A DNA stretch of 64,000 nt from Bacteroidia bacterium (GTDB lineage: Bacteria > Bacteroidota > Bacteroidia > J057), in contig JAWPMV010000001.1 in the NCBI GenBank assembly GCA_033391075.1, forward strand, positions 3,038,001 to 3,102,000, in the 5' to 3' direction. Within the stretch, counting starts at the first letter, position 1. The number at the start of each line of letters is the position of its first letter. Positions 44,421 through 52,601 of this stretch are shown here, one piece after another. The position numbers and the translations under genes were made by a program. Below the pieces are notes generated by a model, which worked only from the letters and a program-made list of their open reading frames with translations, did not search any database and was not told where the DNA came from.

Positions 44421-46295
44421 ATGAACCTTCAAGAAAGAATTAAAATTTTAACTGTCGCTTTCCTTGTCAGTTGTCTATTTTTCTCTTGTGAGGAAAATGG
44501 CGGAGGCGGAGACACCCCCGGACCCAATACCGAAAGTATCGCCGATCTGGTAGCCAGTAGCGGCCTGCCCGGTTCTTCAAGTAATCTGGATGTATCACGT
44601 GATACCGCTAATCCCGATTTCGACATCCCTAATAATTGGGTATGTGAAACCATAGAAGTTGATGCCGTTGGAGCTGTGGGGGATTATCGTACCTACGATC
44701 CCAATTCAGATGTAGTCTGGCCCGGGAATCTTCTTCAGGGTGCTTCCCTGACCCAGGCCACCCCGGAGGTAATTGATGTAAAAAGATCGGGCGGTACTTT
44801 CACCATTAACCTGGTTAATGGAAGCAACAGTACCCAGTTTAGCGTAGATGAAGTAAATCAGGCCAATGTCATAGAGGGTATCAATGAAATCATTGCTCAG
44901 AATAATGGAGTTCTTCCTGCCAATTTCACTTATGACCAGAAAGAAGTCAGGTCAACAGAAGAACTTGCACTCGCTATGCAGGTAGACGCAGAAACACTCA
45001 CCAATGACTTTAATGCAAAAATCTCAGCTGATACCCGGACGGAGTACAATAGTATTCTGGTGGATTTTGTGCAGAAATATTATACCATCATTTACATTAG
45101 TCCAAATAGCGAGGCGGAGGTTTTTGATGAATCTGTGAGTGTAGATGATCTAAATCCTTATATGGGGAATAACAATCCACCTGTTTACATCAAATCTGTT
45201 ACTTACGGAAGACGCTATTATCTGATGATCACTTCCAAAGCCAGTGCAACAAAAATGAAGGCTTCGATTTCAAATTCTTACGATGCTGCCCTTGCAAATG
45301 GAAGTTTGGAAGCCGATGCAACCTACGTAGGAGACCTTGAAGAAGTAAGCATACGCGTATTCGCTATGGGAGGAGATTCTCAACAAGCAGCAGCTACCTT
45401 TAGCGGAGATTTCAATGCGGTAAAGCAATTCCTGACTGAAGGTGGCAGCATAAATACGGGCGTCCCGCTCTCCTATAAAATGGAATCATTGGCATTGCCG
45501 CATGTAGATGTAGGAATAGGAATCAATAGCAGATTCAGCGTTCCTTATTGTCAAAGCGTTTATTCGAGTGCGCCTCCGACTTATACCCATGCATGGTTCG
45601 GCATTTTCGACAATGAAGGCATAGGTTTCGCAACAGGAGTTGACCAAGACCTCAGTAATTCGATCCTCTTTAATCAATCCGGAACGCAATACGCCGAGAT
45701 CAGAAATAACCAGGTTCAGGGCATCTATGACTTAGGAGCAAGTAGTGATCAGGGACCTCTTGCCGGCAGTCCATTTACTTCGGCCGGTGCTGCCCAAATC
45801 TGGCAGGATCAAATCATGCTGTTTTCTGCCGATGGGCTGCAATATGCCTTGCAGAGGGATAATGGAAGCTGGAGCAATGTGAGAAATCTCAGCATATGGG
45901 GCCCTGATGGTGAGCACCCCTTTCTTCAAGCTAATGCAGGTGGAGATGCAGGAGTAGGTGCAGCCTATTTTGCAAGCCAGGTAGCTATTACAATATTGGG
46001 CAACAGGCAGGAGACCACTGTTTGTTATCAATTCAATAAAGCAGGGAATCGTTTTGTACCCTATAGCGTAAGAGAGATAAGCGGATCAACTGTCGCTTTT
46101 TACGGGGATGTAAAAACCCTGGATGAATTAGCCGATGGAAATTTTCCTTTCCCACAAGTGGGAGCTGCATTGCGATTGAGCACCAATGATGATCCTCTTG
46201 ACTTTTCGACCTTCCTGTTCAATAAAGCGGGGACTTCTTTCACCATCCTGAAAAATGGGAATTTTTCTGAGACCTATAATATTGTAACGAATTAG
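44421..46295 (+). CDS. Cholesterol-dependent cytolysin-like lipoprotein with C-terminal propeller (paralogue 3, divergent)
   Basis: 624 residues from the ATG at 44421, chosen because it gives a lipoprotein signal (VAFLVSCLFFSC) and lies right after the conserved leader; the frame extends 50 codons upstream through the terminator of gene 2. Core motifs are VVWPGNLLQGASL, NNGVLPANFTYDQKEV, KYYTIIYISPNSEAEVFDESVSVDDL, YIKSVTYGRRYYLMITS, FAMGGDSQQAAATFSGDF and GVPLSYKMES. The Cys pair of paralogues 1 and 2 is missing, but the Cys in NNWVCETIE and the one in SVPYCQS are kept. The C-terminal repeats are longer (AGAAQ, VGAAYF, VGAAL). The lipobox is followed by EENGGGGD, acidic like surface-lipoprotein export signals. 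Confidence 0.82.
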   Translation: MNLQERIKILTVAFLVSCLFFSCEENGGGGDTPGPNTESIADLVASSGLPGSSSNLDVSRDTANPDFDIPNNWVCETIEVDAVGAVGDYRTYDPNSDVVWPGNLLQGASLTQATPEVIDVKRSGGTFTINLVNGSNSTQFSVDEVNQANVIEGINEIIAQNNGVLPANFTYDQKEVRSTEELALAMQVDAETLTNDFNAKISADTRTEYNSILVDFVQKYYTIIYISPNSEAEVFDESVSVDDLNPYMGNNNPPVYIKSVTYGRRYYLMITSKASATKMKASISNSYDAALANGSLEADATYVGDLEEVSIRVFAMGGDSQQAAATFSGDFNAVKQFLTEGGSINTGVPLSYKMESLALPHVDVGIGINSRFSVPYCQSVYSSAPPTYTHAWFGIFDNEGIGFATGVDQDLSNSILFNQSGTQYAEIRNNQVQGIYDLGASSDQGPLAGSPFTSAGAAQIWQDQIMLFSADGLQYALQRDNGSWSNVRNLSIWGPDGEHPFLQANAGGDAGVGAAYFASQVAITILGNRQETTVCYQFNKAGNRFVPYSVREISGSTVAFYGDVKTLDELADGNFPFPQVGAALRLSTNDDPLDFSTFLFNKAGTSFTILKNGNFSETYNIVTN

Positions 46296-46325
46296 AAAAT
46301 AATCATCAAAAAGGGGAATTGAAAA

Positions 46326-46363
46326 AAGGGGTGGAAGCTATCTTCTACCCCTTGCCTTTTTAT
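46326..46363. terminator. Bidirectional terminator between cytolysin-like gene 3 and Kelch gene 1
   Basis: AAGGGGTGGAAG pairs with CTTCTACCCCTT (one mismatch), with TTGCCTTTTTAT downstream on the plus strand and a TTTTTTC tract on the minus strand. Confidence 0.8.
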
Positions 46364-46374
46364 CAAAACATATA

Positions 46375-49185
46375 TCATTTTATAAGGAAAAGTTTCCTTC
46401 TGAATCTTCCATTCCAATTGGCTTCAATCACATAATATCCCGGAGAAAGTCCCGGCAAATTCAACATGTATTTGTTGTCTGTATGCAATTCTTTGTTTCT
46501 AAGCCAGAGTTGGCGGCCGGTGATATCCATCAAGCGGAGTTTTGCATCTGCTGACTCAGCAAACCAAATCATTTCCATGGCTTGCAGGCCTTCAATCATC
46601 CGTACTGCGAAAGCATTGGGAGCTCCTACTTCTACTTCGATCTGATCGCTGTAGGCAATGGTACCGTCTATGTCGTGCATGGCGAGTCGATATACATTAC
46701 TGCCTGGCTCGGGGCGAGAATCCCAGCTTTGGTAGGTGTCTTTCCCTTCTGCAGAAACTACCCCCACGGTTCGAAAGCCAGTATTGTTCTCTGTTCGTCT
46801 TTCAACTTCATAATGCGAGAAATTTTCTTCCAATTCTACTTTCCATTCCAGTAAGACTGATCCATCAATAAGTTCTGCCTCAAATGCATTCAAGACTACG
46901 GGGAATACTGCATTATTAAAATTGAGTTGCATGCCTTCAATTTCGGCTTCTGCTAAAGCGGAGGTATTATGACTGGTGAAAGCAATTCCAGCATAAATGG
47001 TAGTGTTCAGTTCAACCGTTACTGGATTGTCGCTGTTGTTGAGCAAGCTCCAGTTTATCCCATCTTCTGATTCATAAGCAGTATAGACATCGCCTTGTCT
47101 GTCTAACTTTAACCAATGAGGAGGATAATACCCAATGGCAATTTCCTTATAGGTATTCTGGCCGTCGCCAGGTCGGTACTGTATAGCCAGGTGATGGTTG
47201 GGATTGATGCGTAGAAAGACATTTGCCGAACTTTCATCCAGGCTATTCCTAAACATGATCCCTATTTTAGTATCTTCATCTTGCTCAGTTGCCCAATTGA
47301 CTTTAAAGATCATATCCCCATCCCCACTCACCTCTTTAGCAATAAAATGTCCCTGATCTTTGGTACTCCAAATATTGTTTCCGGCAGCTGATATTCGCCA
47401 GCTCTGATCTGTTACACATGCACTTCCTTCAATCGCAGGACTTCCCAAAGAAGTACTGACCCAATCGGAAGGAACGATACAAGTTGGTATTGCTCTACAG
47501 CCCAGGTCGATTTGGGTAAAACCCCCATTGCCATCATGATTGAGTGTGAAGCTGCTATTCAGGCTTCCATATGCACTGGGAGTAAAAGTAACATTTATAG
47601 TTTGGCTCCCTCCGGCAGGAATACTGGATGGAAGAGCTCCGCTTAAGACAAATTCGGAATTCGAGAAGGAGGCAGCATTTAAATTGATAGCATTTGCTCC
47701 GGGAGTCATAACCTCTACGGGAAAGGTATGGGAACTTCCTACTTCGACTTTATCACAAACGTTGGTTTGTTCCATTAAAACTACTCCATCCGGACTTTGG
47801 CCCACTGTCAATTTTACAACAATTGTATCTGGACTAAATGCAACACTCACAGCAGGATCAACTACATCCGGGCCATTTCCTTTCAGGATCAGCTTAGCAA
47901 AATAGCTGCCTTCTGCCAAGCCATTGCTATTCACTTCAATCGGAATTCTTCTTCCAACCAAATCCAGAGAAACTATACCTGGTTTTGTTATCCAGGAAAC
48001 AGGAGTTTCAAGATCTAACTCTGCATCTAATGCTCCTGAGAGGGTCCAGGCCAATGCTTTTTGAGTAGCCGAAAGTCCCTGGTATACCCAAAAATCCAGG
48101 GTATCTTTTCCCCAACCAATTTCATAGTTGGGATTACGAGTAATTTTTGTGTATTGCGCGGTTGTTTTGGGGTCGCCTCTTGCAGGATATCCTCCATGAG
48201 TTATGATCAGACTATCTTTATAAATGCCAACAGCAGGTGCCATGATCAATTCAGGAAACTCCCAATCTGTGGCTTCGGTCCAAAGCCCGGTAGAAGGATC
48301 AAACTGCAAAGTTGTTTTTGAAATGGTTGAGTGAACTTCAGAACCGACCTGTACAACTTTCCCATCCAGGGCAAAACTCGCCAATTCCGAATGAGATCTG
48401 GCATAAGGAAGATCTGGCATAGTTGTCCAGACATCCGTTTCTACATCGTATACAAAAACATCTTTAAGATCTGTTCTACAAGGAAGGCCTCCATAACAAC
48501 AATCATGATTATCCTCTCCTCCAAATGCATAAATTTTACCTCCAAGGGCCACAACACTTATATGAGCTCTTCCTACTGGAAGAGGGGCTCTATAATCTTC
48601 CCAGCTGACCGAGGAAGGATTTGCCTGCCATGCGTCGAGGTCCAAGGTATAGTGTTTTTCTGACATACCGCTACAGGCATTAAAAAAGCCTCCGATATAA
48701 TGTAAAGTTCTACCGATATTTACACAATATCCATTCGCTATGGGTCTTGGGAGATCAGGACCTGCGTGCCAGACATCAGTCTTGGTATCATATATCCAAA
48801 CCTCTTCAGTAACTGGGCCCGGATGGTCCCCTGTCCTGCCTCCGATTACCCATATACTGTCATTTACCAGAACATTGGCTGTATGGGTTACTCCTGCTTC
48901 ATCGAGACTGGACTCATACTTAGACAAGGGCATATGTGTAAGCGTGGTCCAGCTATCTGTAGGAATATCATAAACCTCAAATGATGGAATGATTTTCTCA
49001 TCAAATCCATTTTCTGAAGTGAAGCCCGATAAGACATATAGTTTATCTTCCAGTAGCAAACCCCCGGGAAGCCAACGAGCAATTGAAGCATCGCTAAGTG
49101 GCTGCCAGTTTTGACCGAATGAAACAGAAAAAAGGAAAAAGTAGAAGCAGCTTAGAAGGGAATATCGTGAAAATGCAATCATCAT
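46375..49185 (-). CDS. Kelch-repeat surface protein with T9SS sorting domain (copy 1)
   Basis: 936 residues. A signal peptide (FYFFLFSVSFGQ) is followed by Kelch-type repeats over about residues 25-350 (LYVLSGF, IWVIGGRTGD, LHYIGGFFN, IYAFGGEDN). Next come a cadherin/hydin-like beta domain (about 360-560), a DUF1349-like jelly roll (about 565-755; KIGIMFRNSLDESSANVF, GYYPPHWLKLDRQGD) and a fibronectin-like segment. The last about 75 residues are a type A T9SS sorting domain (LRLMDITGRQLWLR ... GLSPGYYVIEANWNGRFRRKLFLIK). The protein is thus expected at or beyond the outer membrane. It is a colinear paralogue of the gene at 52602-55415 across the kinase/sigma pair. Confidence 0.85.
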   Translation of the reverse strand: MMIAFSRYSLLSCFYFFLFSVSFGQNWQPLSDASIARWLPGGLLLEDKLYVLSGFTSENGFDEKIIPSFEVYDIPTDSWTTLTHMPLSKYESSLDEAGVTHTANVLVNDSIWVIGGRTGDHPGPVTEEVWIYDTKTDVWHAGPDLPRPIANGYCVNIGRTLHYIGGFFNACSGMSEKHYTLDLDAWQANPSSVSWEDYRAPLPVGRAHISVVALGGKIYAFGGEDNHDCCYGGLPCRTDLKDVFVYDVETDVWTTMPDLPYARSHSELASFALDGKVVQVGSEVHSTISKTTLQFDPSTGLWTEATDWEFPELIMAPAVGIYKDSLIITHGGYPARGDPKTTAQYTKITRNPNYEIGWGKDTLDFWVYQGLSATQKALAWTLSGALDAELDLETPVSWITKPGIVSLDLVGRRIPIEVNSNGLAEGSYFAKLILKGNGPDVVDPAVSVAFSPDTIVVKLTVGQSPDGVVLMEQTNVCDKVEVGSSHTFPVEVMTPGANAINLNAASFSNSEFVLSGALPSSIPAGGSQTINVTFTPSAYGSLNSSFTLNHDGNGGFTQIDLGCRAIPTCIVPSDWVSTSLGSPAIEGSACVTDQSWRISAAGNNIWSTKDQGHFIAKEVSGDGDMIFKVNWATEQDEDTKIGIMFRNSLDESSANVFLRINPNHHLAIQYRPGDGQNTYKEIAIGYYPPHWLKLDRQGDVYTAYESEDGINWSLLNNSDNPVTVELNTTIYAGIAFTSHNTSALAEAEIEGMQLNFNNAVFPVVLNAFEAELIDGSVLLEWKVELEENFSHYEVERRTENNTGFRTVGVVSAEGKDTYQSWDSRPEPGSNVYRLAMHDIDGTIAYSDQIEVEVGAPNAFAVRMIEGLQAMEMIWFAESADAKLRLMDITGRQLWLRNKELHTDNKYMLNLPGLSPGYYVIEANWNGRFRRKLFLIK

Positions 49186-49313
49186 GAACTCGATAGAATA
49201 GCCCAGTATTTATACACGAAAATCCAAATATTTGAGGACAGTGAAAGGCCTGTTGGAACAGACGGTTCATTAAATTAACTGAATGGTCAATAAGTTGTGG
49301 TCAATGTAGCAAA

Positions 49314-49358
49314 ACTGATTGCATAAAATCAGTAATTTCTTGAAAATCGGGAAATTAC
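49314..49358 (-). terminator. Paired hairpins downstream of the kinase gene
   Basis: ACTGATT/AATCAGT (49314-49333) and GTAATTTC/GAAATTAC (49332-49358) are adjacent stems just after the kinase stop; on the minus strand the last stem is followed by TTTTGC. Weak terminator or mRNA 3'-end structure. Confidence 0.4.
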
Positions 49359-49370
49359 GACTTGCGAATA

Positions 49371-51872
49371 CTACTTAATATCGGACAATAATTTCTCTAT
49401 ACTCTTCAAAGCATCTTCATATCTCCTAGGCCATTTTTCCATATGCAGTTGGGCATCTTTGAGGAGTTTTGTCCCTTTTGACTGCTCTCCGTTTTTTATA
49501 TACCAATTTCCCATAGCCATTTCCAGCAAGCCACAACGGGGATGCTCATCCCCAAAATAATCGGTACAAATAGATAAGCCTTTATCCAGCAATCTCTTTG
49601 ATTCTGGATATTTCTTTTGGTCCAAATACACTTTTCCTAAAGAATAATAGACGTAAATCAAAGTGGGGTGTCCGGCTGGTAAATTTCTTTCCAGAATAGG
49701 CCTGGCTTCCAGCAATAATTTTTCTGCCTTTTCCAACTCCCCCATATTTTCATACACATTGGCCAAACTCTGTGTAAGCTGACCATAGTAACTATCATCC
49801 CTTCCCCCATGTATCTCCACACTCAAAGTCCTCAAACTATCATAAACATAAATAGCAGAATCGAATAGATCCATACCCGTATAAACCCTGGCTACATTTA
49901 CCCAGGAATCCATGCGCTGCTTATGGTTCGGGCCATAAATCTCCAGGGAATTCTGATGAGATATTTTCCCAAAACTCAAGGCTTCCGGAAAATTGCCGCG
50001 ATTGTATTGAACCGAAGACATGATGGAATTGGTATAGGCAATTTCTGTATGTGGGGAAGGATAGACTTCTGAAACCATATCGACTGCAATTCTGAGTATA
50101 GAATCTGCTTCTTCCAGTTTATTGAGCACATTGTTTACTTCCCCCAATGCAGTCAAAGGGTAAACAATTTTCATTCGAGGATCTTCGAAGATTTCAGAAT
50201 AGGTACTTATCAATGCCCTATATAGGCTATCTGCCTTGGAAAAATCTCCCTGGTAATAAGCATTACTGGCCATTCTCTCCAAATAGTTGGCCACCAGGGT
50301 ATCATTTTCTCCATATTCCGCCATTAAAATTTTCCTCGCTTCTCCTAAGGCATGTCCTTCTTCTTCATATTTACCCATTTGAGAAAAATAATCCGCTCGA
50401 AATAGCCATGCGTCTGAATGAAGGATCAGATCTGGTTTTTCCATCCTTGATAATAATTCCAGGGCCTCATAAGTAAGGCTATCTGCCAGGGGGTATTCTC
50501 CCATTTCGATAGCGATCTGCCCCATAGCAGCAGTCATTTGGGCCATAACCTCGTCTTGCCCAGCCAACTCCTCTGGCATTCTTGTCAAGGCTTTTTTCAA
50601 GAGTTGAGTAGCCGTTACTTCTTTCCCTCTATTTTCATAGGGATTGGCTCCATCAAAAACCGAAAACATAAAAGAAGACATTTGGTTTGCCTTTTCAGCC
50701 TCCTTACGAGCCGTATTCCGCTCGCTTTCCAGTCTCTGTGTGTAGCTAAAAATTGTTCCGCTTAAGAGGAGGGCAGCTAGCCCAATTAAAATAACTGCGC
50801 TGCGATTCCTTCTCAAGTATTTGGCAAAGACATGGGCCTTTTCCTTAGCCTTTATTGAAATGGGGTAACCACTGAGGTAAGCCTTTATGTCTGCCATTAA
50901 GAGATCAACACTGCTATAGCGATCTTCTATATTCTTCTGCAGGGATTTCCAACAAATTTCCTTTAAATCAGCAGGCATAGATGGAAAGTCCTTTTTGTCC
51001 AGCTCAAAGCTCAACTTCTTCCAGGCTAAAATCCCCTGCTCTTTTGTTTGTCGAGGCAGACTTTCACTGATCAATTCGAAAAGGATGACACCCAGAGAAA
51101 AGATATCACTACTTCCTGAAGGATTCTTTCTATGTAATTGCTCGGGAGAAGCATAAGCCGGAGTAAAACGAAGATTTTGTTGCTCTTTTTTGGAGTCAGG
51201 TAAACTAGCGATACCAAAGTCCAATAACTTTACTTCTCCTTCTTTATTTACCAGGATATTGCCGGGCTTTAAATCTAAATGTGCCAGCAACTTTTGATGG
51301 GAATAGGAAACGGCACTACAGACTTGCAGAAATAATTCCAGCTTCTCGGTTACATTCAACTTATGAATTTTCGCATACTCGGTTAACGGCAAGCCCTCAA
51401 CAAATTCCATGGTAAAAAAAGGAAATCCGTCTTCACTCAAGCCTCCATCATAAAGAGCAGCGATGTGTTTGTGATTCAAACCCGCCAGTATCTGCCTCTC
51501 TTCCTTGAAGTATCTATTGAGTTCCTTTTTATTCAAGGAGGAGCGCACCAATTTCAAGGCCACCTTTTGCTCAAAATCTTCTCCACTTCTTTCCGCTAAA
51601 TACACCTCTCCCATGCCGCCTTTTCCTAGCAATTCCAGCAAGGTATAATTACCAATATTCTCCCCAATTCGATCTTTGTCCTCATCTAAGAGGGATCTCA
51701 TATGAAAAATAGTATGAGGGGAATTATCCTCCTGTAAAAGCTCTAACAATTCATCGTAAATATCTGGTATCTCAGTCCGCAACTGATCCAGGGCATCTGT
51801 GCGGTCTTTTCCTTTCAGTTCAGAAATGCGGTCAAAGTAGGTTCCAATTTGCTCCCATTGATTAGCTGTCAT
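49371..51872 (-). CDS. Serine/threonine protein kinase with TPR sensor region
   Basis: 833 residues. The kinase domain (about 73-330) has glycine loop LLGKGGMGEVYLA (81-93), Lys107 (VALKLV), the catalytic loop HLDLKPGN (198-205) and DFG at 218-220. The loop has Leu instead of the usual Arg in HRD, a non-RD arrangement that normally does not depend on activation-loop phosphorylation. One membrane helix follows at about 355-375 (AVILIGLAALLLSGTIF). The C-terminal part is periplasmic TPR-like repeats (YYSLGKVYLDQKKYPESKRLLDKGL). Its first codons overlap the ECF sigma stop by 4 bp (ATGA), so the two are translationally coupled. Kinase and sigma factor probably form a signal pair. Confidence 0.9.
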   Translation of the reverse strand: MTANQWEQIGTYFDRISELKGKDRTDALDQLRTEIPDIYDELLELLQEDNSPHTIFHMRSLLDEDKDRIGENIGNYTLLELLGKGGMGEVYLAERSGEDFEQKVALKLVRSSLNKKELNRYFKEERQILAGLNHKHIAALYDGGLSEDGFPFFTMEFVEGLPLTEYAKIHKLNVTEKLELFLQVCSAVSYSHQKLLAHLDLKPGNILVNKEGEVKLLDFGIASLPDSKKEQQNLRFTPAYASPEQLHRKNPSGSSDIFSLGVILFELISESLPRQTKEQGILAWKKLSFELDKKDFPSMPADLKEICWKSLQKNIEDRYSSVDLLMADIKAYLSGYPISIKAKEKAHVFAKYLRRNRSAVILIGLAALLLSGTIFSYTQRLESERNTARKEAEKANQMSSFMFSVFDGANPYENRGKEVTATQLLKKALTRMPEELAGQDEVMAQMTAAMGQIAIEMGEYPLADSLTYEALELLSRMEKPDLILHSDAWLFRADYFSQMGKYEEEGHALGEARKILMAEYGENDTLVANYLERMASNAYYQGDFSKADSLYRALISTYSEIFEDPRMKIVYPLTALGEVNNVLNKLEEADSILRIAVDMVSEVYPSPHTEIAYTNSIMSSVQYNRGNFPEALSFGKISHQNSLEIYGPNHKQRMDSWVNVARVYTGMDLFDSAIYVYDSLRTLSVEIHGGRDDSYYGQLTQSLANVYENMGELEKAEKLLLEARPILERNLPAGHPTLIYVYYSLGKVYLDQKKYPESKRLLDKGLSICTDYFGDEHPRCGLLEMAMGNWYIKNGEQSKGTKLLKDAQLHMEKWPRRYEDALKSIEKLLSDIK

Positions 51873-52408
51873 ATGGCAATCTCTTTTTTAATCTCTCTGC
51901 TAAGCCAGGCTCTTGCCAGCCGCCAATCCCTTCTCACAGTCGGCACAGAGACCTCCAGAATTTTGCTGATCTCTTCATGATTAAAGCCTCCGAAAAACCA
52001 GTACTCCACGACCTGAGCCTGTCTTGCATTGAGTGCGGATAGCCTATGCATGGATTCATTTATGAGTAAGAGTTCGTCGCCACTGGTTTCAAGCAACATA
52101 TTGTGATCGCCATAGGTGATTTTAAATCGGGCTCCTCCTCGCTTTTCACTCTTCTTTTTTCTGGCATAATCTACCAGAATTCGCCGCATGGCCTGAGACG
52201 CCAGGGCAAAGAAATGGCTTTTATTGGCAAAATTTCCTCTATGAGACTCCATTTTTTCATAGGCCTCATGTACTAAAGCAGTTGTGTTAAAGGTGTGATC
52301 TTTTCGCTCTTTAAAAAGCTGATTGTGAGCAAGGAGTTTTAATTGATCATATACTTCTGGGAAAAGTTTACCCAAAGATAGATCTGTATCATTGTTGTTA
52401 GGGCCCAT
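51869..52408 (-). CDS. ECF-type RNA polymerase sigma factor
   Basis: 179 residues. Region 2 (about 25-100) contains LVHEAYEKM and FFALASQAMRRILVDYARKKKSEKRGG; region 4 (about 120-175) contains LSALNARQAQVVEYWFFGGFNHEEISKILEVSVPTVRRDWRLARAWL with the HTH. This matches the group of ECF sigma factors that sit beside Ser/Thr kinases rather than anti-sigma factors (the type carrying RILVDYAR and VSVPTVRRDWRLARAWL). It is 4 bp overlapped with the kinase-TPR gene behind it, so the kinase probably controls sigma activity. Targets are unknown; flanking Kelch genes and the cytolysin-like genes are candidates. Confidence 0.92.
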   Translation of the reverse strand: MGPNNNDTDLSLGKLFPEVYDQLKLLAHNQLFKERKDHTFNTTALVHEAYEKMESHRGNFANKSHFFALASQAMRRILVDYARKKKSEKRGGARFKITYGDHNMLLETSGDELLLINESMHRLSALNARQAQVVEYWFFGGFNHEEISKILEVSVPTVRRDWRLARAWLSREIKKEIAI

Positions 52409-52489
52409 CTTCCAGGGGTTTTATCCAAAGCTATGTGAAACATCTTCACAGTATTCCAAGATAAAATAGAGAGGGCTCAATTCAAAAAA

Positions 52490-52516
52490 TCCCCTTTAGT
52501 AAGGGGACTTTTTTAC
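52490..52516. terminator. Bidirectional terminator upstream of the sigma gene
   Basis: TCCCCTT pairs with AAGGGGA across a 4-nt loop, with T-runs on both strands (CTTTTTT on plus; GATTTTTT on minus). It separates the end of Kelch gene 2 from the sigma/kinase operon, so the operon should have its own promoter. Confidence 0.75.
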
Positions 52517-52601
52517 ACAAAAAAAATGATTCGGTTCTTTAGTTTACTTTTTCAGTTGGTATATGGGACATACTTTTCTCCTGGAATCCCACATCTTTTT
52601 A

